64,000 nucleotides of DNA from Membranipora membranacea. Its lineage: Eukaryota > Bryozoa > Gymnolaemata > Cheilostomatida > Membraniporidae. The translations under genes were made by a program, and so were the position numbers. The notes beneath the pieces were generated by a model. The model saw nothing but the letters and a program-made list of their open reading frames with translations. It had not been told where the DNA came from and ran no database searches. Shown here piece by piece: positions 36,230 through 48,600 of the stretch. Each line of letters begins with the position of its first letter. Position 1 is the first letter of the stretch. The stretch spans positions 37,176,283 through 37,240,282 of the forward strand of contig OU612066.1 in assembly GCA_914767715.1 (NCBI GenBank), written 5' to 3'.

Positions 36230-37139
36230 ATGATATATAGTTTGGTGTTAAAGTATAGTATTATGGTATGTTCCATCTACCAAAATTTGGCTGTGCCTGT
36301 TGATGCGGCTGGTCCGGTCCTCCGTATGAGCAGTGAGATAAATCTCTCGGGTTATGAGCAGGAATTTGACCCGAGACGTAATAATGCTGCTATACAGATG
36401 ATTCACAACCAATATGGATGTTTTGGAGGTCATTTGAAATGTCGAATGAGAAACAGAGGAAGGCCACGATATCTCTCATTACAACCCCTTCCTTGTTTTG
36501 CAGAGAAATCTTAAACGAAGACAGATCCTCACTTCGAAGCCCTTTGTTAATACAATAAATAACAAGATACCAATGATATAAACAAAAACTGATAAGGAAC
36601 GGAAGAAGGTCATAACACTGCCGTTAATAACTGCTTTCCTGTGTTTGTATTGAAATAACAACATAGGTAGCACATTGCAGTCCTTTGATCATAGTGATAA
36701 ACACTAAAGAACTTTTGATCATGTGGTAAGCACAATCAGCAAAGTCTTTGTAATAAGATATATACCTGATAGTTTGGTTGTTTGCAATTTAATATCCTGA
36801 CAGTACACGTGAAAGCAATTGAGACATTGTTTACTTATGGTAGGATAAATAGTGGAATAAAATTTTGAACCTAATACATCTATTGCTCAATTTTACAATG
36901 TGAAAAGGTAATAAGTGGGAAAATATTTTCAAAAAATAAAATCTTTGGTACAAAAAAAAGGTTTTTTTCCGCCCTTGTGATTATACTCTCATTGTCTTGG
37001 CAATCAAAATCAAGACGTGTCAAAATTATCAGGTTGACTAAGAATGAGAATCAGAAATCCAGCATCAGTGCGCATGCCCCTATTCAGGTCTCATTATCGA
37101 GACATACTCATTTCATCAGTTCTTGACTTCACAAGCGCA

Positions 37140-38480
37140 TCAGTAGTCCCTACTAGTTCTGCGTAAGCGGACTAGTTGATCATGTTTGGCAAGGCTGGCT
37201 CTCAAGTTGTTGGCTATTACTCTCTCAGTTGGTTTTCCCAGATGGAATAGTATACTAATTGGGCTCATATCTTTGCACTGGGTAGGGTCCTCCGTTTTCA
37301 GTATAGGTGAAATCTCTGTTTTTTTCCATAGCTTGGGGTAGGAACCAGTGGATAATATGTTGTTTATGATCTGTGTCACAGGCGCACAGAGAGTATGGCT
37401 GTTATTCTTGGATATCAAACTGGAAAAGTCGGCAGAGGAGGTTGCTTTGTATCTCTCTATATTTTCTTGCAGATTGAACACTTCTTGCCCGGAAATCCCT
37501 GTGTGTGGAATCTCCAAGTAAGTCCAAAGTATAAGTATAGAATCCTGAGTCGAAAGCCAAGTCTCATCAATAAACATCACAAATTAGAGTAGATAGGTCA
37601 TCATTATCTCCTGATATCTCTTTATTTGGTGCCCTGTATTGCAGTGTTTATATTATCCTTGGTAATATTGTGTAATGTGTTTTGTTGCAAAGCAGCTATT
37701 TGCTTTGAGATGAGTTTTCATGATGCATCCCCTTTCTTATATGCTGTTCTCTTTCCGTGTTGTAGCTTTGTTATAAGTGGCAATGAGATATATGGCTTAT
37801 TGACCGCAGCACTTATACACTCTTTGTTGGGCAGGGTGTGACATAGATATTGTTTATGGTAGAGTGGAGATAATACGCCTTCTCACATACAGACGGTAAG
37901 TCATATAGGTCATTCCATTGGATAGATGAGAGCTCTTGAGTGAGTGCTATCTTAGCTAGTTGTGTGATTATCCTCTTTTTTTGCTGTTTGTTATTTCGGT
38001 TCAGGTGAACAGGTAGCAGATGGAATAACTAATGCACAATGGTTATTGGTGAGGATTGGTCCTTCCGGTATACATCCAGCAGATTTTGTATTCATCAGTA
38101 TCCGTTGGAATCAAATCCAGGGTATTATTATCTCGTGTTGGAAAATTCGCCATCTGTTCGACAGGGTGCAAATTGGTGATCTTATTAGTATTTAGGTCAT
38201 TAAAATCTCCACACAACAATATCTTAGCATTCTTATGTTTGCTGGTATATTTGCTGATGGATGACAGTAGTGTTGAAGAGTAACCTCCAACTAACGGGGA
38301 TCTGATCATGGCAGCTTACGTAGAAACCAATATGCTCACATATGAGAGTTCATGAAGAGACAAAGCTTTCTTACAGGGACATTGTCACTCACATAAATCT
38401 CTACACCGCCAAAATGTTACACTTGTCTTTGCAACAAAGTTTAGCAAAATATCTTGCTGGTTATGATGACGATGAATGAG
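37140..38480 (-). pseudogene. LINE fragment: endonuclease and start of reverse transcriptase
   Basis: Minus strand. From 38309 downward: KILLCGDFNDLNTNK (APE-type endonuclease GDFN motif), QMANFPTRDNNTLDLI (the T-R-x-x-x-T-L-D-L motif near the domain's end). From 37580 downward: ISPILKTEDPTQCKDMSPIS and ERVIANNL (the P-I-S-x-L / ERVI start of the LINE reverse transcriptase). Several frame breaks separate the parts. The right part is shared with the remnant at 23360-23640. Confidence 0.78.
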
Positions 38481-38906
38481 GAAACAAAGAAAGGCCATAT
38501 CTAAAAATAGCCGTTTCCTTGTTCTCTAACTGTAATCACAAAAGCGCTTCCCTGTGTAGAGGTCTCAATATGATTCACATAGACAAAACATTGTAATAAT
38601 TCATATCACTTTTCAATGCTTTGATCACATGAGATTACCAAAACAACATCTGAAGGTGTTGGAAAAAACAAGTATATCAACCGAATGCGTAGCTAGACCT
38701 TTTCATTTAGAAATTCAACATCATTGGTACAACATCAACTTCAGTAGCGGACAGCAGCACCATAAGAATCTTCTGAAAATTCTGCTTTGAAATGTTTGTA
38801 TTAAAGTGTTTTTTGTTTGTTAAAATGCTTGACATCCCAAGAACTACAGTTTAGAGCTTTCAAATCATCAAAATATCCATACAGCTTTCAATTCTTATAT
38901 TTTAGC

Positions 38907-41900
38907 ATGCAGTGGAGTGTGCTCATTCTACTGCTTGTGCAACTCAAGTATGGATTTGGGATATACAGTCCCCCAACCGATGAAAGCAGATTCATGCGAA
39001 TGGAAAGAATGCTTAGTGATATGTCTACAAGGATGGAGGTATTACAGGAAAAAGTGAATAGGATCGAGAAGGTTTCTGATCAGGACAGATTCACAAAGGT
39101 AAGCAACTTAACACACATAACACAACGTTGATGATATATCATTACCTACAAGGTCCATGCATAGGGAGCATTTTATTATTTAGACCTCTATCATCAATGA
39201 TGAAGCAAAATTATGGTGACTGTAAGAAGGCGTTATCATTTAGGAGTCTGATACTAAAAAGGTATGAAACTGTTTAAAAAGCGAGTTGAACGGCACATAG
39301 CTGATAAAAATGTTTTCCTACCTAGAAGATAATGTTTTGTAAAAAAATTCTTTTCTTCATTGATAAAATCTACTGCAGTACTAAAAATTAGGTAGAAAAA
39401 GGAGATAATAGCCGCGATCTCTCCTTGGCCGTGTAAAAGTTAAATCAAGCTTCTGAATTATATAATAAAATCGGAAATATAAGAGACTACACAAAATATT
39501 CACATTGAGCATTAGACGGATAAAAAGATTTGAACTTGTTCAAAGCATAAAATCTGCTTTTCAATCTACAAAAAATGAGGTCAGTATTATCAGTTCAATT
39601 TAAATCATCATTAAAAATAGTAACCCAGTGTGAATGTGTGTGTTTGCTTGGTGAGTTTTGGGTAAAATAATTTGAATAATCAAACACAAAATCAATAAAT
39701 TATTTGAATCCAATATCGCACCACCTGCAGGACAGGATGAATGGACAGCAAGGATCATACAATGTTCACAGTTGGTCTCTGAAAGGACCATCACTTGTGA
39801 TTAGTATCGAGAACATAATGGGGAAAAACAAACAACACCAAACACCAAACTTCTTAATGGCGATCGTGTGCCATAACTCCGCTTTCTCATCGTCAATGTG
39901 GTGAATGAATGGTGATCAGTAGTAAAAAAACCTTCTGTAGATACACATTTACAAAGAGTCCATTTTGTATGAAATTTTATCCATTTTATAGGACTTCAGG
40001 GAAGATTTCGTATACAGGGTCAAGAGACAGGCTGTTGAAAAGACTGATAACGAAATGGTTGAGCTAGCAGGGATTCTCAGAAATATCTCAGTGAATGGTA
40101 TAATATTGACACATTTCAAACCAAATCTTATTATCTCTCATCTACTATCTGTATATCTATGGTCGAGTCACAGATAAATCACATGTGTCATGTGCATCAT
40201 CTGTGGACTGAGCCATGAGGGCTGTAATTTGTATTAAACTGGATGCTAACAGCGCAATGTTTTGCACATTAACAATTTTATAGTAGCTTGCCAGTTCTGT
40301 AACTGTTCTATACAAATAATTTCAAGTTGATTCATTATTCTAATTCTCAAATGAATAGCAATGTCTGAAGTATTCCTTAAACTCATACAACCTAATACCT
40401 GTCATAAGATATGAGAAGCGGCAAATCAAATAATATTGGACCTTCTCATTTCAGAAGTTGAAAAGTTTCACATTACCACCACAAGTTGACTAAATACCAC
40501 AAAGTGTGTTATGTCTTACCTTGTTTTGTTTCAGGCTTTTTCACATTTCTCCAAGGGAAGGATGGGAACGATGGGGCTAGAGGTGAGTAGTTACAAGATA
40601 GTCGAACAAAAGGTGTAAAATAGTCTACTCAGATCAGTTTGAATTCTAAAACAAAGCAATAACGATTTTGGATGATTGAGGCAGGTTTTGGATCCATATT
40701 TATGAGTATAAGCTGTTCCAAATCCCAATCGCAACCATCGAAACACATCATTTGGTATGGTTAACACCGTTGCTATTGCCAAATAAACAAATTAGAAATT
40801 GTTCATTCATTAACAGCTAATATTTTCTCCTTTTTTTCAAAAGAATGTTTTAGCTTTGCAATCTATATTTTCTGCATATTGTTAAGGGTCACCAGGAATA
40901 CCTGGAGTGCCAGGTGTACAGGGGGCACCAGGCAACTGTTCTCTGTCTGAATGTCAAGGTAAGATTTTCTTCATTACTCTTTTCTCTTATGAGCAAAATC
41001 ATGGCACTTTTGTAAGTTTGTTTACGATCATCAGTGATCCCCATGTCAGTACATGTTGCAGTTAGATTGATCGGATACCAATATTATACCGATCTTATAC
41101 CGATCTTATAACAACTAGACATTTATCAGATACCGATGTTATAACAACTAGACATTTCATCATTTTAGCACCAGCTCCCCACACGATATATTGGAGCCAG
41201 GAGAACATTGCCAACTACTTACTAAAGACAAATCTGCCAGCTATGACTGAGTTCACTGCTTGTTTCTACTATGCTCCGAATCACCTGACACCCCCAAATA
41301 TAAACAGGCCGGAAACTGAAATTCAAGCACTTATCAGCATAGCTTCATTAGGTGAGTGCCGGTGGCCCTTGGTGGGGGAGAGCGTGATTTTGTGAGCCTG
41401 ATTTATACATTCACTAGGTTAGAAAGCTCTTTCTTACTCTCCTCTGTAAACAACTATTTCCTAATATACAAAATCCTACTCTTCATATGATATGCAGATT
41501 GTTGTCAAGTAACTGACCTGCATGCGCTTTACCAGTGAGACACACATTTTTTTAAATTGCTGGTGAAAAGATGTAAATTTCCAATATCACATTGCTTCGC
41601 CTTATTTGCAGTTATACCAATTCACTCTAGACTTTCAATTGATGTCTAATTTAGATAGTCCAAGGGGATAGAGGAAAACCTAAATTCATGGAAAGTCCAT
41701 TCATACTGTATCATTAAATTTCATAATTTCAGCTAATCATAACGCAATGTTACTTGTCATCCAAAAGTCTGGAAGCCAGCAAGCACTTGGGTTTTTTGGT
41801 GAGGACCCTGGTAGTAGATTTACAGAGCAACTTCAAGCGTTCTTAGCTCCTCATAGACACTGCCTTGTTTGGAAGACAGGGCATTATCTGAAAGTAAGCT

Positions 41901-42837
41901 TGCTAACTCTAACCAAAGTTTCACACCACAAGGATTTAGTTGGGAGTCACTGTAACACCTAAAAATTGATGACATAGACCATAGCTCTTGCATTTCCTTT
42001 GCTTGATCCCAGACTCCTTTTAATTGGTGCATGCTTTCTAGCGATATAGTTAATGGATTCCAAAATATTATTATTAAACGCAACAATGGATTTTCCCAGC
42101 TCCCAGAAGCTTTAAGCACAAAATGTGAAATAGGCACAGACTCATCACACTGTTGAGTGCTCGAGTTTTGTCCATCCTGACTGGTTGTTGATTGTTTTGC
42201 TTCCTTTGTAGTGGTTTTATGACATAAATTCTGCTGGTAACCTTGAATTGTCTGCTCAGGTTGCAGACACAGGAAAGCAGACAATTCCCGCTGGTAGCGC
42301 TCTGGTTTTACTCAATGATCAGGATATCTTAGGTATGTGCATATATCAGTGTTAAAATCTAGCGTCTAGAAAATGAACTATTAAACACATGACCAATACC
42401 ATAATAGATTCCATTCAATATTAGATTATGATCCTTTCGATTACAGTTTAATCACATATGTTAAAACAAAAGACCACTCAAGCGTTTACACAGAACTTTT
42501 TAGAAGGGCTGCTGTTGCCAACACTTACTATAGTTTGTCTGCCAACAGATATAACAGTATTCCTATTCACTACACAGTGACTAAAAAAGCTAAATATAAC
42601 GAGCGCTTAATAGATTGATAACTTTATATGACAGGTGGTAACCTACAGAGAGTCCAAATGATAGCGGGGAACATCGCTGATTTTCAGATGTGGGACCGAG
42701 CTTTCTCTAATGAGGAAGTCAGAACTCTTGGATGTAAGGAGAGAGGAAATGTTGTCACCTTTGAAGAGTTTGATACAGTCGGTACACAAAGATTCCAGCA
42801 AGGTGCGAATTTCCGATGCAGCCCAAGGCACACGTAA
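38907..42837 (+). CDS. Secreted coiled-coil/collagen/pentraxin-like protein, copy 2
   Basis: Eight exons: 38907-39098, 39992-40097, 40535-40582, 40887-40958, 41169-41351, 41733-41893, 42212-42332 and 42635-42837 (1,086 nt, 361 aa), all open. The architecture equals copy 1: signal peptide MQWSVLILLLVQLKYGFG, coiled coil, YRVKR followed by Gln (furin-type site), collagen stretch GKDGNDGARG then GSPGIPGVPGVQGAPG, hinge NCSLSEC, pentraxin-like domain with HRHCLVWKTG, LLNDQDILGG and GNIADFQMWDRAFSNEEV. Differences: one extra Gly-X-Y triplet in exon 4, a changed loop (FFGEDPGSRF for FVNELQNNRF), and a C-terminus ending PRHT instead of PRQ. Exon lengths otherwise match almost exactly. The ATG again directly follows an acceptor-like TTTTAG. 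AATAAA lies at 42989. Substitutions concentrated in the pentraxin loops could alter ligand choice, which is inference. Confidence 0.85.
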
Positions 42838-42988
42838 AATCATGTTACGGGAACCTGTAAACAGGAAGCTTTGAATAATTCTGTCCTGTTCTTTTATGTT
42901 ATTGAGGTTCTTTCAACACAGTTATTTGAATATTGATATCTATATTATATCCACACTTCATTAATCTTTGTAGAATCTTATTCACATT

Positions 42989-42994
42989 AATAAA
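42989..42994 (+). terminator. Candidate poly(A) signal of collagen-pentraxin copy 2
   Basis: AATAAA about 150 bp after the stop codon. Confidence 0.4.
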
Positions 42995-45637
42995 TAACAG
43001 CACTAACATGCAGAAAAAGCAAATTTGTGGTTACAAATCAAATTATCAACGGCAAACAAACATAGAGTTACTCCCCCCCACCTTGCTCAATGTTACAACA
43101 ACTTTGAGTAGGTACAGTCAGGGAGTTGTCCCAAACTCCCTGGTGCAGTGCATCTAAAGAAAATTAGATATAACTCTTTAGTATATCAACTTGCATTAAG
43201 AAAAGTTTGGTCCCGAATTTTTGATTCTCAGTAACATCTGTTGTTTTCTAGTGAGATGTGCGTCTGCTGCGTTTGCTGCATTTGTAGCTTTTATTTATGA
43301 TCACAATTATTAGATTGTCATCGGACCAATTTTTTTTCGCATAAAGGATAATAATATAGATAGTTTTTAACATAAAAATGGCACTAGTGCCAGTGTGTAC
43401 AAATTTAGCTCAAACTGTGACCAAATTTGGCAGTGGTAGCAGTCAAAGCATGAGCATAAGAAAGAAAAAATAACAAAAGCTTTAATTTTGCACAATTGCA
43501 ATAAGTCTGCCTTGCGAATATATGTGAATGACTTCTTCCATGGCTTGTACCCATTCACTTAGGAGAAATTGAGAGAAGTTGTGTTTATATTACTATCATA
43601 TTACACTGGGACACCCAGGAATCACATTAGTTGGGATCTATGGTGTGTCAGGCTGACCAAAACCCAAAGGAAGTCCCGTTTCTGCTCAGATTCAACACGT
43701 TTAGTGGCTATGCTTCAGTGGTACCATTTTTGTTTTGTGATAAGGCTACATAACTTGAGACTGTGAGTGCGAAATTGTGTACGCTTTGCCGGTAACTATG
43801 ATGATAAACTGTGTTTGCTTTGACCCAGTGATAATAATTGCTGCTTTTATAAATATGAATGAGGTTTACTGGTATTGGAATATGCAGTTGTCTACCCATT
43901 GTTTGTGAACAGACAAATACCAATTAGCTACACAAAACCAGTCAAAATTCTTACACTCCCTGTTCTTATTCAAGGAAAAACAATGTTTACATGTTCGAGG
44001 CGAAGGAGACTCAGCTTTCACCTTCAGGGATATTTCATACAGCCGAGTTATAATTGTTGACTAAACAAAATTATATAATACTGACTGTAGGTAGCTCCAA
44101 CTTCTAAAAGCGTTGTAATAGGAAGCTATAATAGTTATTCCATTGTACCCATGCTAATTCTCTCACATATGTCGTTAAAATCAAAAATGTTAATTTTAAT
44201 GTAAAAAACTTATCTCCGAACCTACGCATATTGAATGGCTTTTGTAATAACCTTCCCCTATGATTGTCATATTCAGTTGATCAGTTAATTATATAATCTA
44301 AACTGACAGTAATTAAATCAACTCATTGTTTTGGTTTGTCTTATTTAATGAAATTAGGGCAGAGCTTTCTGTGGCTAATGCTAATTATTTGACAAAAGGT
44401 GTGAGATAATAGGGCACATTTATAGAGTTTATTATCTTGTTGTTTAGGCACTGCAATTAGACATCTGCAGTAAGTTTGCAGTACACTATTGTGTCAATAA
44501 CAATAATCATTGCTGATGTCAATGTGTTGCATCTTCAGTCTATACAGTAACATGTTAAAGTGCAGAACCTAGCATCACACTGACAACTAGTTAGCTTATT
44601 ACAAGTAACCTGAACTTATCATCACCGAAATATCAGGATATAGCACTATCGCATTGTTCTTATTTTGCACTTAGAGTCAGTGCATGAACGTAAAACTGAG
44701 GGTGTAAGTTCATTGAAGGGAGTGGAGATTTTATTTTTCTCAAATCGAACAGAACAATAAGTATTCTCATCGACGGAGCTATTTATAGCTTTAGGAGCAT
44801 AAAAAGAAGAGGTCAAGTTATGGTTTAGTTTGTGAGAGACTGAGAGATACACGATATCAGGATTAACAAAGTCTACAAACACAACCTCTGTGTGATCTAC
44901 TGGACTACTTAGTGTCCCTCAGCAAACATTTACAATTGCTCAGTGCGTACAGCAGTTTTTTACCAGAGCACACATCAGTAAGATATTTATACTGTTATTC
45001 TTTAGTATATAGAAGAGTGTTTATATAACAGAAGGGGAGGTACACATATTCATTACATCATATTACCTCATCACAAGTAATAGAACGGAACTACCTGAGA
45101 GCTGCAGCGGTAGCCGTGTATTACATTAATAATTGTGTGGGGATAATTAGACAAGCATCTATACATTACTAATACCGAGCTGGCAGTGTATTATCTTCTT
45201 CAAACTTCAATCGCTGCTTATAACAACTCATCGCTGACCTGCTGCCACGCTGCTCCTGATTCTGCTGCTGACTATTTAGCTGATTGCTGATGCTGCCGTA
45301 GGGTTCAGGATAACTGTCTACATACTTCTGACAGACAGAGAATATTAACTAAACAGGATTAGACGAGTACGCAGCTGATTCACAATAATATATACATATG
45401 TTATATATTATTATACTTACATGGTACGGATACTACACTACAACAACAGTACCAATGTAGAGCAAGTTATACACAGGGGAAGAGGTCTATACTTACTTTG
45501 AACTTTTGCGAACGAGGATTATTAAACTTTCAGAATATTATTAAGAGCGTTTCCAGTACAAATTATATATCAGTGTCAGCGTTAGTATCTTCTGTGGATA
45601 TAATCGATGAATAATATCGCTGTCAGGGAGAGACGTT
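42995..45637. other. Spacer and probable 5' region of the large gene
   Basis: No supported coding exon. The last 500 bp before the ATG at 45638 probably hold the promoter and 5' UTR of the next gene, but no TATA box is evident. Small open frames near 43569-44060 and 44646-44882 lack recognisable domains. Confidence 0.4.
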
Positions 45638-48600
45638 ATGTCATACTACAAGTCAGGGAGTTATAGTCTCGGCGGCTCCTCGTCGGTAAGTCTCTTATTG
45701 TATCTCTATACAGCAGTACTTTATAAATAACATGCTCTGAGCTTCAGGTAGAATAGACGGTCAGTTTCACTAACGTGGTTTCCAGGAGAAAGTCTCAATC
45801 TTATAACCAATGTAAATAGGCTGTTTTGGAAAATGGCACGCATCAGGCAGAGGTTTGATAGTTACTTCATACACCCCGGTTTGATAGTATGGTTCATACA
45901 CCCCGGTTTGATAGTATGGTTCATACACCCGGTTTGATAGTATGGTTCATACACCCTGGTTTGATAGTATGGTTCATACACCCCGGTTTGATAGTATGGT
46001 TCATACACCCAGTTTGATAGTATGGCTCATACACCCCGGTTTGATAGTATGGTTCATACACCCCGGTTTGATAGTTTCTTCATACACCCCGGTTTGATCA
46101 TACAACCCGGTTTGATAGTTTCTTCATACACCCCGGTTTGATAGTTTCTTCATACACCCCGGTTTGATAGTATGGTTCCAGTTAAATTTCTGCCCACCCA
46201 ATTCGTCATTGTTTTATTCTATAACTTGTGAAGATATTAATATGGTATCTTTATGCCTCCTAGCCTATTTTGCATCACTGCTAGAGGTTTTTTAGGGAAG
46301 TTTTAACCACTAAAAGCCGGAACAAACATATTATTTATCATTAACAATAAGACTTAGAGATATACACCTACTAATCAATATACATCATCTATCTCCAGTA
46401 TGAGGTTAGGGTGCCCCCTACACAGGGTAGCGGAGGTGGCTAATTAACCAATTAATCAGTTACGCTGAGTATACCTGATGCATTTACAGGCATCAAATCA
46501 TCGGTTTACATGACTAGTGTAAACTTTAGCCCTTAGTTATGATAGAACCTACATTGGTAAACAAGGCAGATTAGCGTAGCGAGATCTAAGTACTGCGCAC
46601 CCAGCCCTATCATAACACTAAATCTATCTGCATTGATGAGGAATTCCTACATTGATAACTGTCCCCTTACATATAGCCCTACTGCCCTGTATGGCGGGCT
46701 CTACGCATGTAAATTTAAAAAAAATTTAATGCTTTTACCACCCATTCCGTGCTTCTTATTGCAGTATTAGTTATCGTAGCTGTTATTTTTGTTATTTTAA
46801 CTGACGGATCAGAAAAGCTTTTCAAGGATAAGTTGTTAAAAGTTAAGGTATGCGATGATGTCTATACATTATCAACATCAATTCAATCACTCTGGTTCCA
46901 TGGGTCGATTTTGTGGTTCACTCCAATTTCGAATGGTTAGAATCCAGTGGATTCTAACCATTCCCATGATGGGAAAAACATGAAAAGATCCGCTGCGACG
47001 AATCCCTTTAAGGCATTGTGTGCAAGAGCGCTAACCATTCAGCCACAACGCCAATTAGGAAATGCGTCGAATAAACACGGTTTGGATATTCTCGTCCAAA
47101 AAGTCATTTGTCACAATCGGAATTTGACTTTAATGCCATTTCCATGGGGCGATTACTACCGAAATCCTTACATAATCGATCCATGGAACCTTAGTGATAG
47201 TTAGGTCAAGATGGAAAAGATATTTCCTAATTCCTAAATTCCTAAATTCCTAAACTTCTTGTATTTTATTATTCATCTAAGGATATTTGCTCATGAATCA
47301 TACTGTTCGACATATTTTACGCATGAGTAGAAAACTCGATCAAGTGGGCAGAGTCATGCAACCCATCATAACAATACAAGACTCCAGAGTGATTTGATAA
47401 TAGCTCTCATAATAGGCTCAGTAAAATAAATAAAGCTTATTATAAGCTTGGCCTTTACTTACATACAGGACTAGGCCTTCTATGTGTTTGATGCTTCTAT
47501 ATGCAGTGCAATGACACCTGAGCGATGCCCTATAGCCAAACCGGGAATCCCAAATGTATGGCATCTGCGTTATTCTCATCTGATTTGAACAGAAGCTCAA
47601 CAAACTACGCTTTTTCTGTACCTTTCATGATATCTTCTATGTCATTTGATATGCCATCATATAGGATTGAGTAGATTTAAGATCTGAGACTTACAAAGTG
47701 CATTGACCCAGGCCTATCTTGGCAAAACTGCAATATAGAGAGAGGACGACTTTATATAATTACAACCTTCAACCAGGGAGTGTGCGACCAAACTCCCTGC
47801 TCCAACATCGAAAAAAAGTCTTTTATCTAATTTTGTCTTTGGCTTTTGCATGAGCCTATAACTGCAAATATTACTCTTTCACAGAAACTGTCTTTTCATC
47901 ACCCACCAGCCTCTTTTAAAAGTGGAACCTTCACCACAAGTCTGCTTTTAATAGCAAAATAAATACTAGCCATCTCGCACTTTGTAGTTATACATAATAT
48001 GCATACGCAAATTATTTATGGAAAATCAAGTAATTTAATATTTATCAATATATGACCAACTTCAGAAGGAGAAATTACCATTACGACAACTAAAACATTA
48101 TATGCTTGTGAAATAAAAGTGATATCATTATGTAGGCAAATGAATTAATTTTTTTGTCAGGTCAGTGTTAGGAGTTTGTGTCTGTAGATTGTTGCTAAAT
48201 CTTTAATTTGGATTAGTGAAGTAAGCATTACCAGTGTGAGAGTCACAGCCTTTTGTTGTTCATCAATTACTCAGTGCTGGTAATCCTAAGGCTTGAAAGC
48301 TATAAAATCACTCAGCTTAGGTAAAATAGAGATGCCTAGATGGAACACAATAAGGGAGCTAACATTTTTGAGTCAGTTATTCCTAGATCAGTTGATTTCA
48401 CTTAAAGATTCTTATATGGTGAGGTCTCTGTTTCTGCGGTATACAGGGTAGTAGGGGATATGGTTCGTCTAGTTATGGCAGCTCAGGAGCGTATACACCC
48501 AGTACAGGAGGGGGTTACACATCAGGTAGAAGTAGCAGCGTGGCAGGTCGCAGTAACAGTTACACAACTATGTCAACGGCAGCAGGTATGTAATTGTATT

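Larger units (their letters stand above)
36410..42994 (+). repeat. Tandem duplication unit C (collagen-pentraxin copy 2 with flanks)
   Basis: Counterpart of 21730-31270, aligned from the block with ATCTCTCATTACAACCCCTT to the 3' end of the gene. Here a longer LINE piece remains upstream (37140-38310). Confidence 0.8.

Noticed and set aside
36248-36514. Open frames after the CATA microsatellite
   Set aside because: They start in or near the microsatellite and run into the duplicated intergenic block; no domain recognised.
46947-47204. 85-codon plus-strand open frame
   Set aside because: Lies entirely in the tRNA-like repeat on the opposite strand; no domain.
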